A DNA stretch of 64,000 nt from Ophioderma brevispina (GCA_023653785.1 JAMKCH010010222.1:1-64000); one strand, 5' to 3'; counted from the stretch's first letter, positions 24,909 through 36,951 are shown. The notes: generated from the sequence alone by a model not told the origin. Translations and numbers: made by a program.

Positions 24909-25228
24909 GCTTAAAGGGCCCAGGAAATGCAAATATAATTGATGTAGTTTGTGTCAAGTCTACAAAGAGGGACGAGAAAGCATTCAATATTTAGGTTGGT
25001 GATGACATCATTAGTGAAACTATTGATTTTTCAGAGAGTAATGGAAAATTCCAGGTGACTGGTGTGAATCTATTCATGGCACTGACTGAAAATCAATAGT
25101 TTCACTAATGATGTCACTGGTAGTGGATTTTTTTTTTTTGTGGCCCTGTTTATTGGAATGGAATGCCCGTAAAGATTTGGGGTAGGTGTATCATCTCATT
25201 TCCTGGGACCTTCAATTGCCCCTTAAAA
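24909..25228. mobile_element. Foldback MITE with TTAAAGGG ends
   Basis: Left end TTAAAGGGCCCAGGAAATG; the right end carries TTTCCTGGGACC and closes with GCCCCTTAAA. A second, nearly perfect inner inverted repeat (GACATCATTAGTGAAACTAT near 24999, inverse near 25100) runs for about 35 bases on each arm. The TTAA-type terminus suggests a TTAA target. No coding content. Confidence 0.6.
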
Positions 25229-25811
25229 TACAAGACCTCAAGCAAAATATACATGTTACAATTACACATATTAGCTACATTTTCAAGTCATTGTTTTACA
25301 TTTAACAATTTTAAAGCGGAACTGATAAAATATCAACAACAAAAAATATGTTATTAATTTCAAAATCGTATAATAATAATTATTATATAAACCATGAAAT
25401 TCAAATACAGGAGTATCAATACTATCTTTAATTTGAACAAAAACATGTATATTCTAACAGTAATACCAGGCTTGTCATTCGGTTGACCGGACATAAACAC
25501 TTAAAAATATTAGTAATGTATTTACATTTTCAATATGCTGGTTTCACAGCGTGGTACATGTGGAAAAGCTAATATTTTTGTTACCGCGTTGGTCAATGAC
25601 CGACGGCGAAATACTAATCTATACACGTTTCCATATTATGGGCGTAAGTGTCAGTATATACCAAAGCAATTTATATTATACAGAATCAGGAGTGCGTAGC
25701 CAGTATACGATGTTATATAAATGTGTAATTACCTATTTGGTCCTATGACTTCTCTGGTATTATTATGTAAATAGCAAAATAGCACCAACCTTGGTCACGA
25801 CGTTTTCTCTT
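25229..25811. other. Unrecognised non-coding DNA
   Basis: Short frames at 25163-25357 and 25551-25748 are unassigned. Confidence 0.4.
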
Positions 25812-25813
25812 TA

Positions 25814-25995
25814 AAGGCTGACTCACTGATTATCCGAGGATGGCGCCCTCAATATTTTGACAAGACTTATTGTTTGCATTTAAATAATGCTTGTCCACAT
25901 ACTAAGCAATATGTAAAACGGCCAAGCTCAAATTTATGTCCTTCATATAGAAAATCGCAACTTTGCTTTAATATCCGGTGTAAAAGGAGATATAA
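25814..25995 (-). mobile_element. TTAAAGGCTGA MITE, reverse copy
   Basis: The inverse of 52172-52380: TTTAAAGGCTGACTCACTGA, GGCGCCCTCAAT, AATGCTTGTCCACATACTAA, then GTCCTTCATATAGAAAATCG and CAACTTTG. The far end has lost its TTAAAGG terminus and continues into TATCCGG-type sequence. Confidence 0.6.
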
Positions 25996-27164
25996 TCCGC
26001 CATAGACGACAACGGAATCAAACGTGAAACTATAGTAGATTTAAACTTAAGTGAGACTTCTTGCATATCTCCATAGGGGATATATTGTTATCGGGTTCAA
26101 TCCCCAGCCATGCAGAGCCTAGGCCTTTGTTGCCATTGCAAAACATATTGTTTCATGGTACAAAGTTACTTTACATATGCGGCTTATTGGAAACTGATGC
26201 ATTCAGTTCTACAATGGTGTGTTAATGAAAGGTCATATGCCATGGTTGGCCGGGAGGGGATGTCAAATCCGCTTTGGCCCATTATTAATGGTGAAATAAA
26301 ACATGTGTTATGTGTACATTGATAAAATAATGCATTATTTCTCCAATGCTGTGATAAGGAATCATATTTTTTGTGCCAACGGTTCAAATAACAACGTTCA
26401 ATGAATGATTTGCTGGTGTTTCATCGTGATACTTTAATTGAAACATCCAAGCTATCGCAGATGTGAAACAATGTGTTTAATTCAACATTTAATTACTAGC
26501 TACATAACTACATATTGTATGAGTACCATAAACGTTTTTTTACCTGTGGTCATCAAAATAATTCCTCCTTACCTCTCACGGTGAACGGACAGATCTAAAA
26601 CCTTTAATGAGGTCTCACTTATTTTGAAATCTACTATAATGCTGCGTCGAGAGTCAACTGAATCAGTCCGGTGGACAAGAAAAAAATCTACACCAGAACT
26701 TCTGATATACACAGTATCCTATGGTACTTTTCTACTAATCATATATGTTTACTGCATTAAAACGAAAGATCCGATTCATCTCAAAATTTGGAATTGGGCA
26801 TTATAGGTGCCTTTTAGTTCTACGGTCGACTATTGTAATTAATACACCCAAAATATATTTCGAAATCTCTAAGTCAGCCTTTAACTCTCTAATTCACTTG
26901 ATGAGCCTTGAGGCGAAACAGCCTCTAAAGAAGATAGAATTTCCACGGAGGTTTAGGCACGCGTACTGCACTTGGGCCAACGGTTCAGATTTGATATAAA
27001 AAGTCTAAATTTGTTTTAGGTAAATTTGGGGGTCGATGCTCTGGATCACAATGTCCTTTAACTATATAGTTATGACTTAGTCACAGCTTTATAGCGTTGT
27101 CGTTTCTTTCTGTCTTCTTTTATTCTGGTATAACCATAAACTTATATCTCTATTTTAATGCAAT
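25996..27164. other. Unrecognised non-coding DNA upstream of duplication copy A
   Basis: Frames at 26110-26387 and 26624-26999 have no known relatives. A block at 26001-26030 (CATAGACGACAACGGAATCA) recurs inverted at 54030-54060. Confidence 0.4.
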
Positions 27165-27477
27165 AGATACGGTTGGACAGTGCTTCTATAGTTCTCTGAA
27201 CATTGCTCTGCTCAAATGCATTAGTCAAGGTCATGTATCGGTTCCGTTATACGCATTCAAGGGTTACTAATAATGTTATTCAAAAGATTACTGTTGCGTG
27301 GTTTGTAACATCGTGTGTGTGTGTTAAGATGCTGCAATAATATCACATAAAAATGCCCAGGATGGAAGAACAAAATGTTATCTTAGGAATAAGATATCGT
27401 CACCCGAATCACGTACTGCCGTATTTCATATTTTTGGCATGTAATGTAGGAAATGTAATTATTGTTTTGGCTTAGTT

Positions 27478-28305
27478 TTTTTTTTTCATATACAATTTTG
27501 ACACCAATGTTTTTCCAATACAGAATTGCATGGAGAATCTGAAAATCATGGGTGTCATTGTTTAAAATGTGTTCTTGGGTGTTTTATAAGGGGACAATTT
27601 TGTACAGTGGGAAACAATAAAAGTGTTTAAATTGTTTTAAAATTTATACCAATCTGCTCGGTTGCTCATAAGGTTTCTAAAAAGGTAGAGGTATTTATAG
27701 AATGGTCCGATTTTATTGAAACTGGTTTTAAATCGTTCTAAATAATAAAATGTATATAGATTCTGTGTTTCACCTTTCAAAGTGAGACTTTTATCGATAT
27801 GACTAGTGGTCTCCCATAGACCCTGTGGACCACGGTCATATTTGCCCTCTTAATTATCATCAAAACGTCATTGACAACGCGATCTGTATATTTTCGGCAT
27901 CTGTACAGTAAGACGAACAATTTGGCACCATTGTTAAAACAAACCGATGAATCTAAAATGTTACCCCCAGTTTGACCTTGAACCTGGTTTGCCTTGTAAC
28001 TCTTGTACTATAACCCTCAGGTAGGGCAAACTATCATACCTTTCTGTAATCCTTGAAAAGTACTGAACATGGTGGTATACTTTAAAACACGTTTTGCCCC
28101 TTTATATTTTGACTCCTGTATAAACCTTGCCCCCTAGAATACATCCAAGAACAGATTTAAAAAAATGCCACCCATGATTTTTTGTTGGAATCCTCATACA
28201 ATTTTGACTTGGAAAAACCTTGGTTGCAAGATTGTATATGAAATTTTCACAAAAAATACAGTTCCACATGCACTATAATTTATGGATCATGGTACAAACC
28301 ATTCT
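27478..28305 (-). mobile_element. Long-inverted-repeat element, copy 2 (absent from copy B)
   Basis: The reverse copy of 17765-18640. The outer arms (27487-27600 and 28165-28290) are inverted copies of each other. In copy B the flanks are directly joined near 55840, so the paralogue supplies an empty site. No coding content. Confidence 0.7.
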
Positions 28306-28470
28306 ACAAACCCCACACAATTTCAAAAGTGCAAAATGTCACACTTAATGAGTTTAAATGTATGGATGATGTCTTAAACATCTGTGTATTTCAAAATCAC
28401 AATTCCCCGTCGTTTATGCAACATTCTATATTGCCGAGTTCGTAAAATGAAATGACATTTTAATTTTTAA
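28306..28470 (-). mobile_element. Decayed family III motif element in copy A
   Basis: It corresponds to 55865-56110 of copy B and, less closely, to the inverse of 45705-46119. Shared blocks include CACAATTTCAAAA, TTAATGAGTTT, ACATTCTATATTGCCG and TCGTAAAAT. It predates the duplication. Confidence 0.45.
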
Positions 28471-30388
28471 CATACAGACAAATTTAATATAATTTAAAAC
28501 CGTGCATATTTTCATAGGTGACTTTATTATAGAAAGCGGCAGACAGCGTCCAGATCATATCAGGCACAAGGGGGTCGGACGATTTATCATTTTCATATAT
28601 CTTAGATTTCGACGCACAATTCGTAAGTTATACTAAGTATAGTATCTTGCAAATGATCATGTAATATATCAACGACGTGGGTAACGAAACAATCAAAGGA
28701 ATCCATCTTCTGTTTATTAAGATGACTTAAAGGTTCTTTTAAAATGATTTAAAGACGAAAGTAATGTATACAATGTTTCGTAATAAAAAACAAACTTGTT
28801 CATATTGTCAGGCTAAGAGTTTTGTTTGTTTGTTTGTTTTACATAAAATATTATCCAATACATTTAAGTTGACACTGGATTTTTTATATTTGATTTTAAA
28901 TTAGAACAAAAAATGAATAAATATAAAACAATCGCCTAAACGTCATTTGACTTTAGACCTTTAAAGAATCTAATAAAACCATACAAGCACCATTCTTTCA
29001 GCCAGTATGAATAAAATACGTGTTGCGTTTTTCAAACATTTGCTTTTTGCTCATGGTCTTCATAAAAAACCACTATATACGCCATAGTTGATTTGAGCTT
29101 TTTATTTCCCAGTTTATTTACAACTGAGTATACCTAATAAATATTATCATATTCAAACATAAATTAGGAAAGTGAATTTCCGTTTAGCAGACTCTAGCAC
29201 CTTTCTTCTGGGAATTCCTCAATTTATTTAAATGGTCATGTATCTACCTGAGTGAAGCTGTTCCACTAGTCAATTGAGATAACTGGTGCAGTTGATAACG
29301 TCAAAAACGACTGGACTCACATGTCTTGATTTATTCACAGCGGTTACAGGCACCTGGGCTATATTAAACAAAAATATAGACACAATATAAATACAATACG
29401 GTATGTCAACATCATGGGCGTACAACAATAATATCATGCATAAAAATATCGAATTATTTTGACCGCCGTTCTAGCAATGTGTGGTTTTTCAGATGAAATG
29501 CAGGCCTTAAACCACGCAGCACTGTAAATGAAAAAATGTGCTGAAACTATGCAGATAAGGATGAAATGTTAATTGCATATCGTTTGAGTGATTAATCGAC
29601 TGATCATTGAATTATTGATCGACTATCTGCGAGAGATTAAGAGGATAATTATAAGTGTAGCTTTAAATGCAAAATTACTTAGCGTTTATCTTCATTTCCC
29701 CCAAATAAAGGTTTTGTATACAGGGCGCCGTAAAAGGGTCCTTGTTAGATGGGGAAAATTTCGTTTTGAGGCGGATTTCCACGGTTGGATGTGGTTTTTT
29801 TGAGGCAGAATGTTTCCCGGTGTTAAAGGTAAAAAAAAATGTCCCAGTGAGCATGATTTTCCAGCTTACCTTCCCGGTCAAAGCTCTATGGGAGGCAAAA
29901 CCTGTCCCCCTGCCCCTCCTGTTACGCCAGTGTTGTAATCATCCTCCAAAGACCGTTACAGCAATTACGTTTCACAAATTGTGTTTAGATGCTCTCGCTA
30001 TCCCGCCAATGCATGTAACTTACATAGTCCAGTCTATGAATAAATTCAGAGAAAAAATGTAAATGTAATTTGTTTATACAAGCAGTCCACGTTCGGGGAC
30101 CATAAGCAATAAACTCAATCTAAAATATTCGCCGTACAGTAATGCGTGGCTGTACTAAGGCCTATGTTTAATAAACTGCATTATGCACGAAATAATATGC
30201 ATCGCATCAGAATCAACAATATTGTTTAAAGAAAGAGATAAAGCTGTTGCGGGAAATATCAAACTACAGCGCCCGTTGTGCCCTACATATTAAAATGACT
30301 ATTGCACGGAATAAGCAAATTAATTTTTTATGGACCCCATTACTCAGGAGCGGGGGTGATACGGTGTGATTATGTTTATGTGTTGTTT
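28471..30388. other. Duplicated non-coding DNA
   Basis: Aligned with 56100-58620 of copy B except for the B-only block at 56590-57215. Includes a GTTT repeat near 28815-28835. Frames at 29588-30062 are not preserved in copy B, so I do not treat them as genes. Confidence 0.6.
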
Positions 30389-30472
30389 TTTTGTTGATGA
30401 TATATATTATATATATATGTATATATAATATAATATATATATATATAATATATATATATAGTAATAGAAACC
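30389..30472. repeat. Interrupted TA microsatellite
   Basis: TATATA with few interruptions, directly upstream of the plus-strand Penelope-like fragment. It marks the left edge of the DNA missing from copy B. Confidence 0.9.
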
Positions 30473-30479
30473 AAAACAT

Positions 30480-31840
30480 CGACAAAGGGAAGGAAAATTG
30501 GACTCCGAGACGACGGCCTTAAGCAGTTTTAAGCAGAACATCCGGCACCGCTTCCGACAGAATCAGGAAAGGGAAAGACATCATCAAGACATACAGAGAT
30601 CTCGGCCCTAACAGCATCACACATCGACGCAGCTGAAAGTCATCCAACTCCTCGACATCACTCCAATTTGGAAAACGGCAATACTAACAATACGAAACCC
30701 AACGACCGACCCAGTTTCTAGATCCACACGCTCTCCAACCTACCCACCAAACATCATCAAGAACATACCAGCCTCCATAAGCAGACGTATATCAGATATT
30801 TCATATAATAGAGATACCTTCAACAAGCATCAGCATTCTACAACGGACGCTCTGAAAACCAGCGATACACCGAGGAAGGAAATCACTATACACAGAACCG
30901 TGCAACAGGACGACCCGCAAACGTAAACGTAACATCATCTGGGTTAACCCGCCTTTCAGCAAGAACGTCTCCACCAAAATCGGGACGATCATTCATCAAG
31001 CCTCATCGATAAATTTCCCGCCTGCGATCCAAAAACTCACAAGATATTCAACCGGAACACCGTCAAGATCACTACAGCTGCATGCCCAACGTCGCCAGAT
31101 CATCAAAACCCACACAAGAAGATCGCCGTAAGGCTATCAACCTACACAACATGGATGCAACTTGCAGCCAACAAGGACCTGTGCCCCTGCAAGGAAACTT
31201 TTTGAAACCTTAACATCATTTACAGCGCCGAAGTCAAAGTAGCGAACAGGGAAACCTAACAAACTTTAATCGGACTGAAGGACCCACCTTTCAAGACTAG
31301 ATCAACAACCACATAGCATCCTTCGAAATGAATAGCACCAGAACAGCACAGAACTCGCCAAGTAAGTGTGGCCTCAGCCAAGAAGAACAACCAACCTACG
31401 ACTCACATGTCAATCGTATCCAGCGCCCGCCGTACTCCAGCGAAACCATGGAAATGCGACCTCTGCCTCACCGAGAAGCTGGCCATCATCAATGCCAACA
31501 AACGCCAGATTACTCAACAAGCGACCCGAGCTGATATCCAAGTTGCCGCCACGAGAACAAATTTACTAGCAAACCACTCCAGGGCACCCCTAGGATTTAA
31601 TAAGACTACCTTACCTCTCCGCACGTCCGCAAATTTGTAACTCCATTCACTGCGTCCTCTACGAACACCAACTTCTCTCTACGACCTCCGCAACACCGCC
31701 ATATATTCTTCGCACTCCACGCGAATATAGCAGCCAGTTGTCTGATGATCGACACAAGCGTGAACTCCGAGTAACAACTCCGTTCCAGCAGGTTCATCAA
31801 TTTATCCCGCTCTGCCTGACGATAGTCTCCCTGGGCGCCT
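30480..31840 (+). pseudogene. Penelope-like element, 5'-truncated (RT end to GIY-YIG)
   Basis: Fragments in three frames spell a Penelope-like retroelement. It begins inside the RT palm: GLRDDGL at 30500-30520 is the (Y)RDD box with both Asp codons (30509-30514) but no Tyr. Then, by position, come IRK/IIKTYRDLG; PPNIIKNIPASISRRISDI near 30746-30802; KRNIIWVNPPFSKNVSTKIG near 30922-30985; HKIFNRNTVKI near 31042-31074; GLTEG.TFKTR of the GIY-YIG endonuclease near 31275-31310; and KPWKCDLCLTEKLAIINANK (31446-31505) with LLNKRPELISK. RT would copy RNA and GIY-YIG would nick the target DNA. At least four frameshifts make it inactive. Confidence 0.85.
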
Positions 31841-32181
31841 ATATATATATATATATATATTATATCTATATATATATATATATACTATATAATCTATATA
31901 TATATATATATAGATATATTTCGGCTAATATAGTCCCGTTAGGGGGAATCATGTATAATTCATTATGTTATAATGAGCTCTTATAGTTATTTAATTAATT
32001 AATTTCATATCTTGTTATTCTAGAGGATTATCTTTATTTGCATAAATTAATAAATATTCATATCTTTTGAAACCGGAATAATCGCAAATACAAAAGGGCG
32101 GCGTAAGGGGAAGGTGATATTTTCCCCTAACGACCGTAATGAGTGCATACAAAAATCGCTTCCCCCTAAGCCATGATATAG

Positions 32182-32230
<49 letters not shown>

Positions 32231-32275
32231 CTATATATATATATATATAATATATCTATATAAATTATAAATTAA
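31841..32275. repeat. TA arrays separating two Penelope 3' ends
   Basis: TA tracts at 31843-31920 and 32180-32270 enclose about 250 bases of single-copy sequence. That sequence contains GGGGAAGG and CCCCTTCC-type blocks and no genes. Confidence 0.75.
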
Positions 32276-34560
32276 TTCTGTCCCTTTTTATTCCATGTCG
32301 AAACACGCAATTTGTTTTCGTTGTGGCTTACGCCACACTCTCAGGTGTTATGAACGGAAACATTTCTCCACCAGTCTAGGATTGTGACAAAACGCCCCCC
32401 CGATGCGGAGTTTGTGCGCGGCGTGAAGGCGGAGCTTAAGCGCGTGCGATGATGTGCAGCGGCACACTTTGATGGCGCGACTGTGCCTGGTTGGAAATGT
32501 TTCAGGATAGCGCTTACAGATTGTAATCAAAAAACAACAAATACAAAAAAACAAATAGGCCTACTGGCCTAGAAAAGTACTTATTGCTGAGGAGAAACTT
32601 TCTCCTGTGTCTACATTTGCTCACAAGCTCGTTTCTTCTGTTTAGTGAGGCATAGTTCAGGGTGGCATATGAGTATGAATTTCTCATGCAAGCACAAGAT
32701 TACCTTTTGGTGATGTTTTGGAGTACGGCTTACATTGTTTGAGAATTCGCCAATTATTTGAGAATTTGTATATTGGAGTCGTTCAGCTCCAGATGTGTTT
32801 TGCTCAGTTTCTGTGCTGTTCCGGACGACTTCATTTCTGAACGAGTTTGCATTGTTCCTGTACCTGTTTTGAACTGGTTTTCAGTTAGTCCGACATATGG
32901 TTCTCGCGTTTCCCGGGATCCTCTCTTGTGATGGTGGCTTTGTGACAAGACCTTCGTGCGGCAATTTGCCCAGCTATCTGGGCAATTTGTCTTTCTCGGC
33001 GCAGTTGCATTCTGGATCTTTGGGCTTGGTGATCTTCTCACGTTCTTTGTTCAGACATTTTGTTATGGGATGCTATGATGGTCTTTCATGTTCGGCATTC
33101 AACTATACTCAGTTTTATGATGTTGCGGTTAAATATTTTCCTGAGCGCGTGCCCTTCAGGAAGCATTCCTTAAGCATGTTGCAAACATTTGGCACATATA
33201 TTGGTCGCGACGTTTGGCGCTGTATGGTTGGGGTATACCATTTATATGCCGATTGCGTTGGCGTTTCTTCTTGGGTTGATTCTCATTTAGATTAGCTGAT
33301 GGTCATAGCCGCTATTACGGAGTGCTGTCTGGTATGTTTTGTGGCTGCTTCTAATGCGCCCTGTAAAGAAAGATATGTTGAAAGTCTTGTGTTGATTCCA
33401 ACCGGATATTTTGATATTGACGCGGGTGGGTTGCTATGATTTGTGCACGTACAAGTTCGTTATTCGGCTTAGTGTATGGTCCGAATGCACCCGTTCTTAT
33501 ATCACATAGACGTCAAGTAGTTTGACTGTTTTCTCTTTTTTGCTTCAATGGTTCTCCTTAGGTTCTTGTCTTTAAGACCTTACAAATTGTCGTCTTGAGC
33601 ATTTCTAATATTTCTTGGTGATTCATCGAATACCGCTAGGCCGTCACCCTGTCTAAGCCGACATAGTTTCTGTAGTTGTCGGAAGTTCCGACACTAGTTC
33701 CGATACAGATATGCACCTACAAGTTCGCACGTTTCTGCGCTTCATAGCTACCCTCGTGACGTCGAACATGACGAGAGTTTTTCGCTTTACACCATGCCTT
33801 CCTTTTGGTGTAATCTACTGACATTTCTGCTTGATATTATGTTTACTTTCCTACTTCCTCATCTGTTATTGTGTCAAATTCTGATGCAAATTTGAGTGAT
33901 TTCTAATAAGTTCGTCCGAGATCGAGGATAGAACTCAACGATATCGAAACAATGAATGAATGATCAGGTTTGTTTTGGGATGTCTTTGTACAGTTTAATA
34001 CTGAAGAGGTACTCTTCCATTGATTCAGATTTTGGTTGATCTTATTACTTTACTGTTTAATCTCCTGTTTCAGGATCTGTTTACTTACGGAACCGATCTC
34101 GATTTTTGATGGGTTGATTTAATCGGCATGTCGGGCGGTTGGCAAAGTTCGGTTTGTGGTCTTTCATAGTCACGAAGGCATTCTTTTCGGCGCAGTCTAT
34201 TCTTTCTGTCTATAGTCGAAGGCTTGCCGGCGATTTTCTTCTCTTCGGGCGGTTTATCTTGGCGTTGCATTCATGGGCGCGTTTTCTTATATGATTTGGG
34301 TCACGTGTTTCAAAAGTCGTGTAGGTGACCGGGTCCATGCGGTAAAATAATTTGTAGTTTTGTCAGCAGTAAGAGAGATTCGGTCGTTCTGTATGTCCCT
34401 TGACATTTGCGAAAGTTTTCCTTGAAAATCACCGCTCTGGTTCTTGAATTCAACGTGTTGGATGAGGTGCACCCGATTCTGTCTCAAATTCGTGGAGCTC
34501 TGATGGCTTGGGTGGTGTTTGGTGTATTGAATCCGAATGTTTCTTTTGGTGGCGGTTGCG
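32276..34560 (-). pseudogene. Penelope-like element, near full length but decayed
   Basis: On the minus strand it runs from the N-terminal region (DKTTNYFTAWTRSPTRLLKH near 34350-34300; [18 protein letters not shown] near 34220) through the RT. Recognisable are [17 protein letters not shown] near 34080, SLKFASEFDTITDEEV near 33890, and GDGLAVFDES (33619-33649), which is the YRDD region broken by a frameshift. Then RTGAFGPYTKPNNEL, NRTYKKR-like linker pieces, SCMPNM, and the GIY-YIG start YVGLTENQFKT with Tyr at about 32897. The order of domains matches Penelope-like elements with a GIY-YIG endonuclease. Many stops and shifts; inactive. It faces the plus-strand copy tail to tail. Confidence 0.85.
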
Positions 34561-34895
34561 CCTCTGATTCATAAAAAGGAAAGCCTCCATATCATCTTCT
34601 TAAAAGAGATTATGTCTTCTCGATCAAGCATTTCAAGTAGCCTTTATGATGCGCTAGAGGTATGCTCCCAGTTCAGACTTTGCATATTGATCTGGAGAGT
34701 GCTCACAATGAAGGAGCATATATTCATTAGAGCAATAGATTCAGATCGCATATGACAGAGTGCTCGATACTAATGAAGTAGAGCTAATATAAATTTATGC
34801 TGACCCTTTTTTTTCTCTGAACCTGATGATATATAAATTGAAAACTGCAGTTGTGCAAGAAAAATCCGTGTGACTGTCATCTCTCTGTTCTACAT
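34561..34895. other. Sequence 5' of the minus-strand Penelope element
   Basis: May hold its 5' untranslated or pseudo-LTR region. I found no convincing hammerhead ribozyme core in it. The 72-residue plus frame is incidental. Confidence 0.35.

Positions 34896-34949
<54 letters not shown>
34896..34949. repeat. TA microsatellite, left of a CGTC MITE
   Basis: Pure TA run ending directly at the CGTC terminus. Confidence 0.9.
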
Positions 34950-35319
34950 CGTCGCTGGGCGGGAAAAACCTCATATGTAATTCCGAGGTCAAATGCAAAA
35001 CCTCATAAGTAAAAAGTGGGCCCCAATGCTAAACATCATATTGCATGTGGTGCAACATCGGGGTCTAGCTGAATTAATGCAAATATGATAGTAAATCATT
35101 ATGGCACTTATTTAGAATCTTGAGGTAAATAATTACCTAAATATATTTAGAAAGGAAAACCTTTCTTGTGCATGGCAATACAGGAAATTATTTAGTTTTT
35201 CGTGTCGCTCGAAAATGTGAATATTGAGGTTTTGTCATGTGACCGTTTTTACTACAGGTGAGGGTTTGCTTTTAAAAGGTCAAATGGCAACATATGAGGT
35301 GTTTCCCACCCCAGCGACG
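34950..35319. mobile_element. CGTC-ended MITE, family V, copy 1 (370 bp)
   Basis: Left end CGTCGCTGGGCGGGAAAAAC; the right end ends CACCCCAGCGACG, its inverse. It sits inside a TA microsatellite, with TA repeats on both sides. A motif AAAACCTCATATGTAA recurs near 34966, 34998 and 35030, and inverted near 35226 and 35290. There are no frames of note. A second copy in opposite orientation is at 56631-56997. Confidence 0.8.
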
Positions 35320-35337
35320 ATATATATATATATATAT

Positions 35338-35390
<53 letters not shown>
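35320..35390. repeat. TA microsatellite, right of the CGTC MITE
   Basis: Continues the TA array interrupted by the MITE. Reading frames across it give Tyr-Ile repeats and are artefacts. Confidence 0.9.
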
Positions 35391-35394
35391 TGAG

Positions 35395-35545
35395 AAATTG
35401 CTGACAGCGCGCTGACGTAGCCTTATTAATCGCAAAATGAAATTGCTGGGACTCGAAACCACAACCTCCGTTTAGATCTCGGGTGTGCTGATCAATGCGC
35501 ACCACGGATTGTGAGGGTCATTCGAGTTCCTACACCATAGCGGTC
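35395..35545 (-). mobile_element. tRNA-derived SINE, minus strand
   Basis: The inverse reads GGTGCGCATTGATCAGCAC, then GGAGGTTGTGG and GGTTTCGAGTCCCAGC, that is, an A-box-like head and a good B box, followed by a short body ending in the TA array. It resembles a tRNA with an altered D-arm. Not a functional tRNA. Confidence 0.55.
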
Positions 35546-36950
35546 GAAGCGTAATGCCGTCTATATCACGAGGTGATCAGCATTTATACACATTCTGAAA
35601 TTCTCAAAATCATGGAAATATTTTAAAATATCAAAAAACCAACAAAATGTATTTATTTATATGCAGTAATTCACAAGAGCTTTAAGTAGCTCCAATCTCT
35701 CGCAACCACAACCTACTACACACACCACACACACACACACACATACACACACCCAAAAGGACTGAAAGGCTAACTTCTGACTTCTACAAAAGCATTTGAA
35801 AGTAAGCAGACCGTTTTTTCAGTTTACATTATTTGAATCACTGTGGCCCAGTTGAAATTGTCAAAACCATCGCCATACGATAATCCAACACGTTCTGTGC
35901 GAAGTAACAACGGTCCAACTAACCCCCCTTTTTTTGAAAGACGAGGGTTAAATTTTGATACACATTTTTCAAAATATAAAAGGTTATCCACTTTTGCTTC
36001 CTTCCATAACCGCTTGAAAAATAATGAGGACAACATATGCTGATAAAAAGGGATTTAACGTACAGTTCAGCAGGATCTTAAGAATTAATCCCAATGCTTT
36101 CAGAATATTATTTTTATCACGTAAGTCTCGGCTTTGTGATAATGTAAATCGTGTCCGTACAAACTGACATTGGCAGTGCCTTGCAGGATAATGATCACAA
36201 TTCGCTCTTTTAGTAATTACTTTTTAATCTCTGCTGTATGGCTAGTAGTCTTAATTACCGAGTATTGTCTTAATATCTCCGCGCTTTGATCTGGCTTGTG
36301 CATATGTGAGGTCAGTTTTACTTATAATACGTATAAATGACAATGTAACGAAAACAAAATTTGTATATATAAGACAATGTTTGGTTAATGTAATAGAGTT
36401 TTGTAAGGTGACGGTAGATTTGCCATGATGTACGCCCCATATCCGTACCGTCCTTCATTTAAATGCACTTTTGAAAAAAAAGAAAATCACGGAGCTAGTT
36501 CCTTTTTTGCGGTGATCGTCAGATTTTCCTCGTAAAATTCAATATTCAATTGCAAACTTCAGAATACAGCAGAACATCTCATCTACCATCCTGTTATTCT
36601 TTAAATGCTTAAAACTCCGCCAAATTTGATACACGCTCACATTACTGATTGTTTTAACTATAGACCTTGCTAAAATATTGAAAGCGACTATAATTGAAAG
36701 TCCTATACCATTCTGACACCATGACGCTATCTGTGAAGTCAGTAATTACATACCACATTTGCTCTGTCATTTCATCTGAGAAAATAATCTCTATAATATG
36801 AAGAAAAATAAGACAAATGACGTTTTGATCCCTCCGTATTTCCAATACATTAACCTTTGCTACCATACCAACTATGTGCCACAGCGTGTCTCGCCGTTTT
36901 GCTTTATCGATTGTTCCATGAGGCTGCATGTGCCTAGATACCTGTAAAGA
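35546..36950. other. Non-coding; CA repeat; rejoins the duplication at ~35762
   Basis: A CA microsatellite lies near 35720-35754. From about 35762 the sequence again follows copy B (58914 onward), e.g. TGTGGCCCAGTTGAAATTGT. Parallel frames in A (35843-36043) and B (58970-59299) drift out of phase, so no gene is inferred. Confidence 0.55.
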
Positions 36951-36951
36951 T

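Noticed and set aside
26085..26115. B-box-like GGGTTCAATCCCC, suggesting a tRNA.
   Set aside because: No D-arm, anticodon arm or acceptor stem fits upstream.
26895..26922. Hammerhead-ribozyme-like core: TTGATGA, a GCC/GGC stem with TTGA loop, then GAAAC.
   Set aside because: The first core position is T where C is needed, and I could not pair stems I and III with a cleavage triplet in any arrangement. An RNA covariance search would settle it.
29588..30062. Overlapping plus-strand frames in duplication copy A that might be an exon.
   Set aside because: The matching part of copy B (57800-58270) has frame-breaking indels, so no coding constraint is seen.
32897..33295. 132-residue plus-strand frame.
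   Set aside because: It lies antisense to the GIY-YIG and linker part of the minus-strand Penelope relic.
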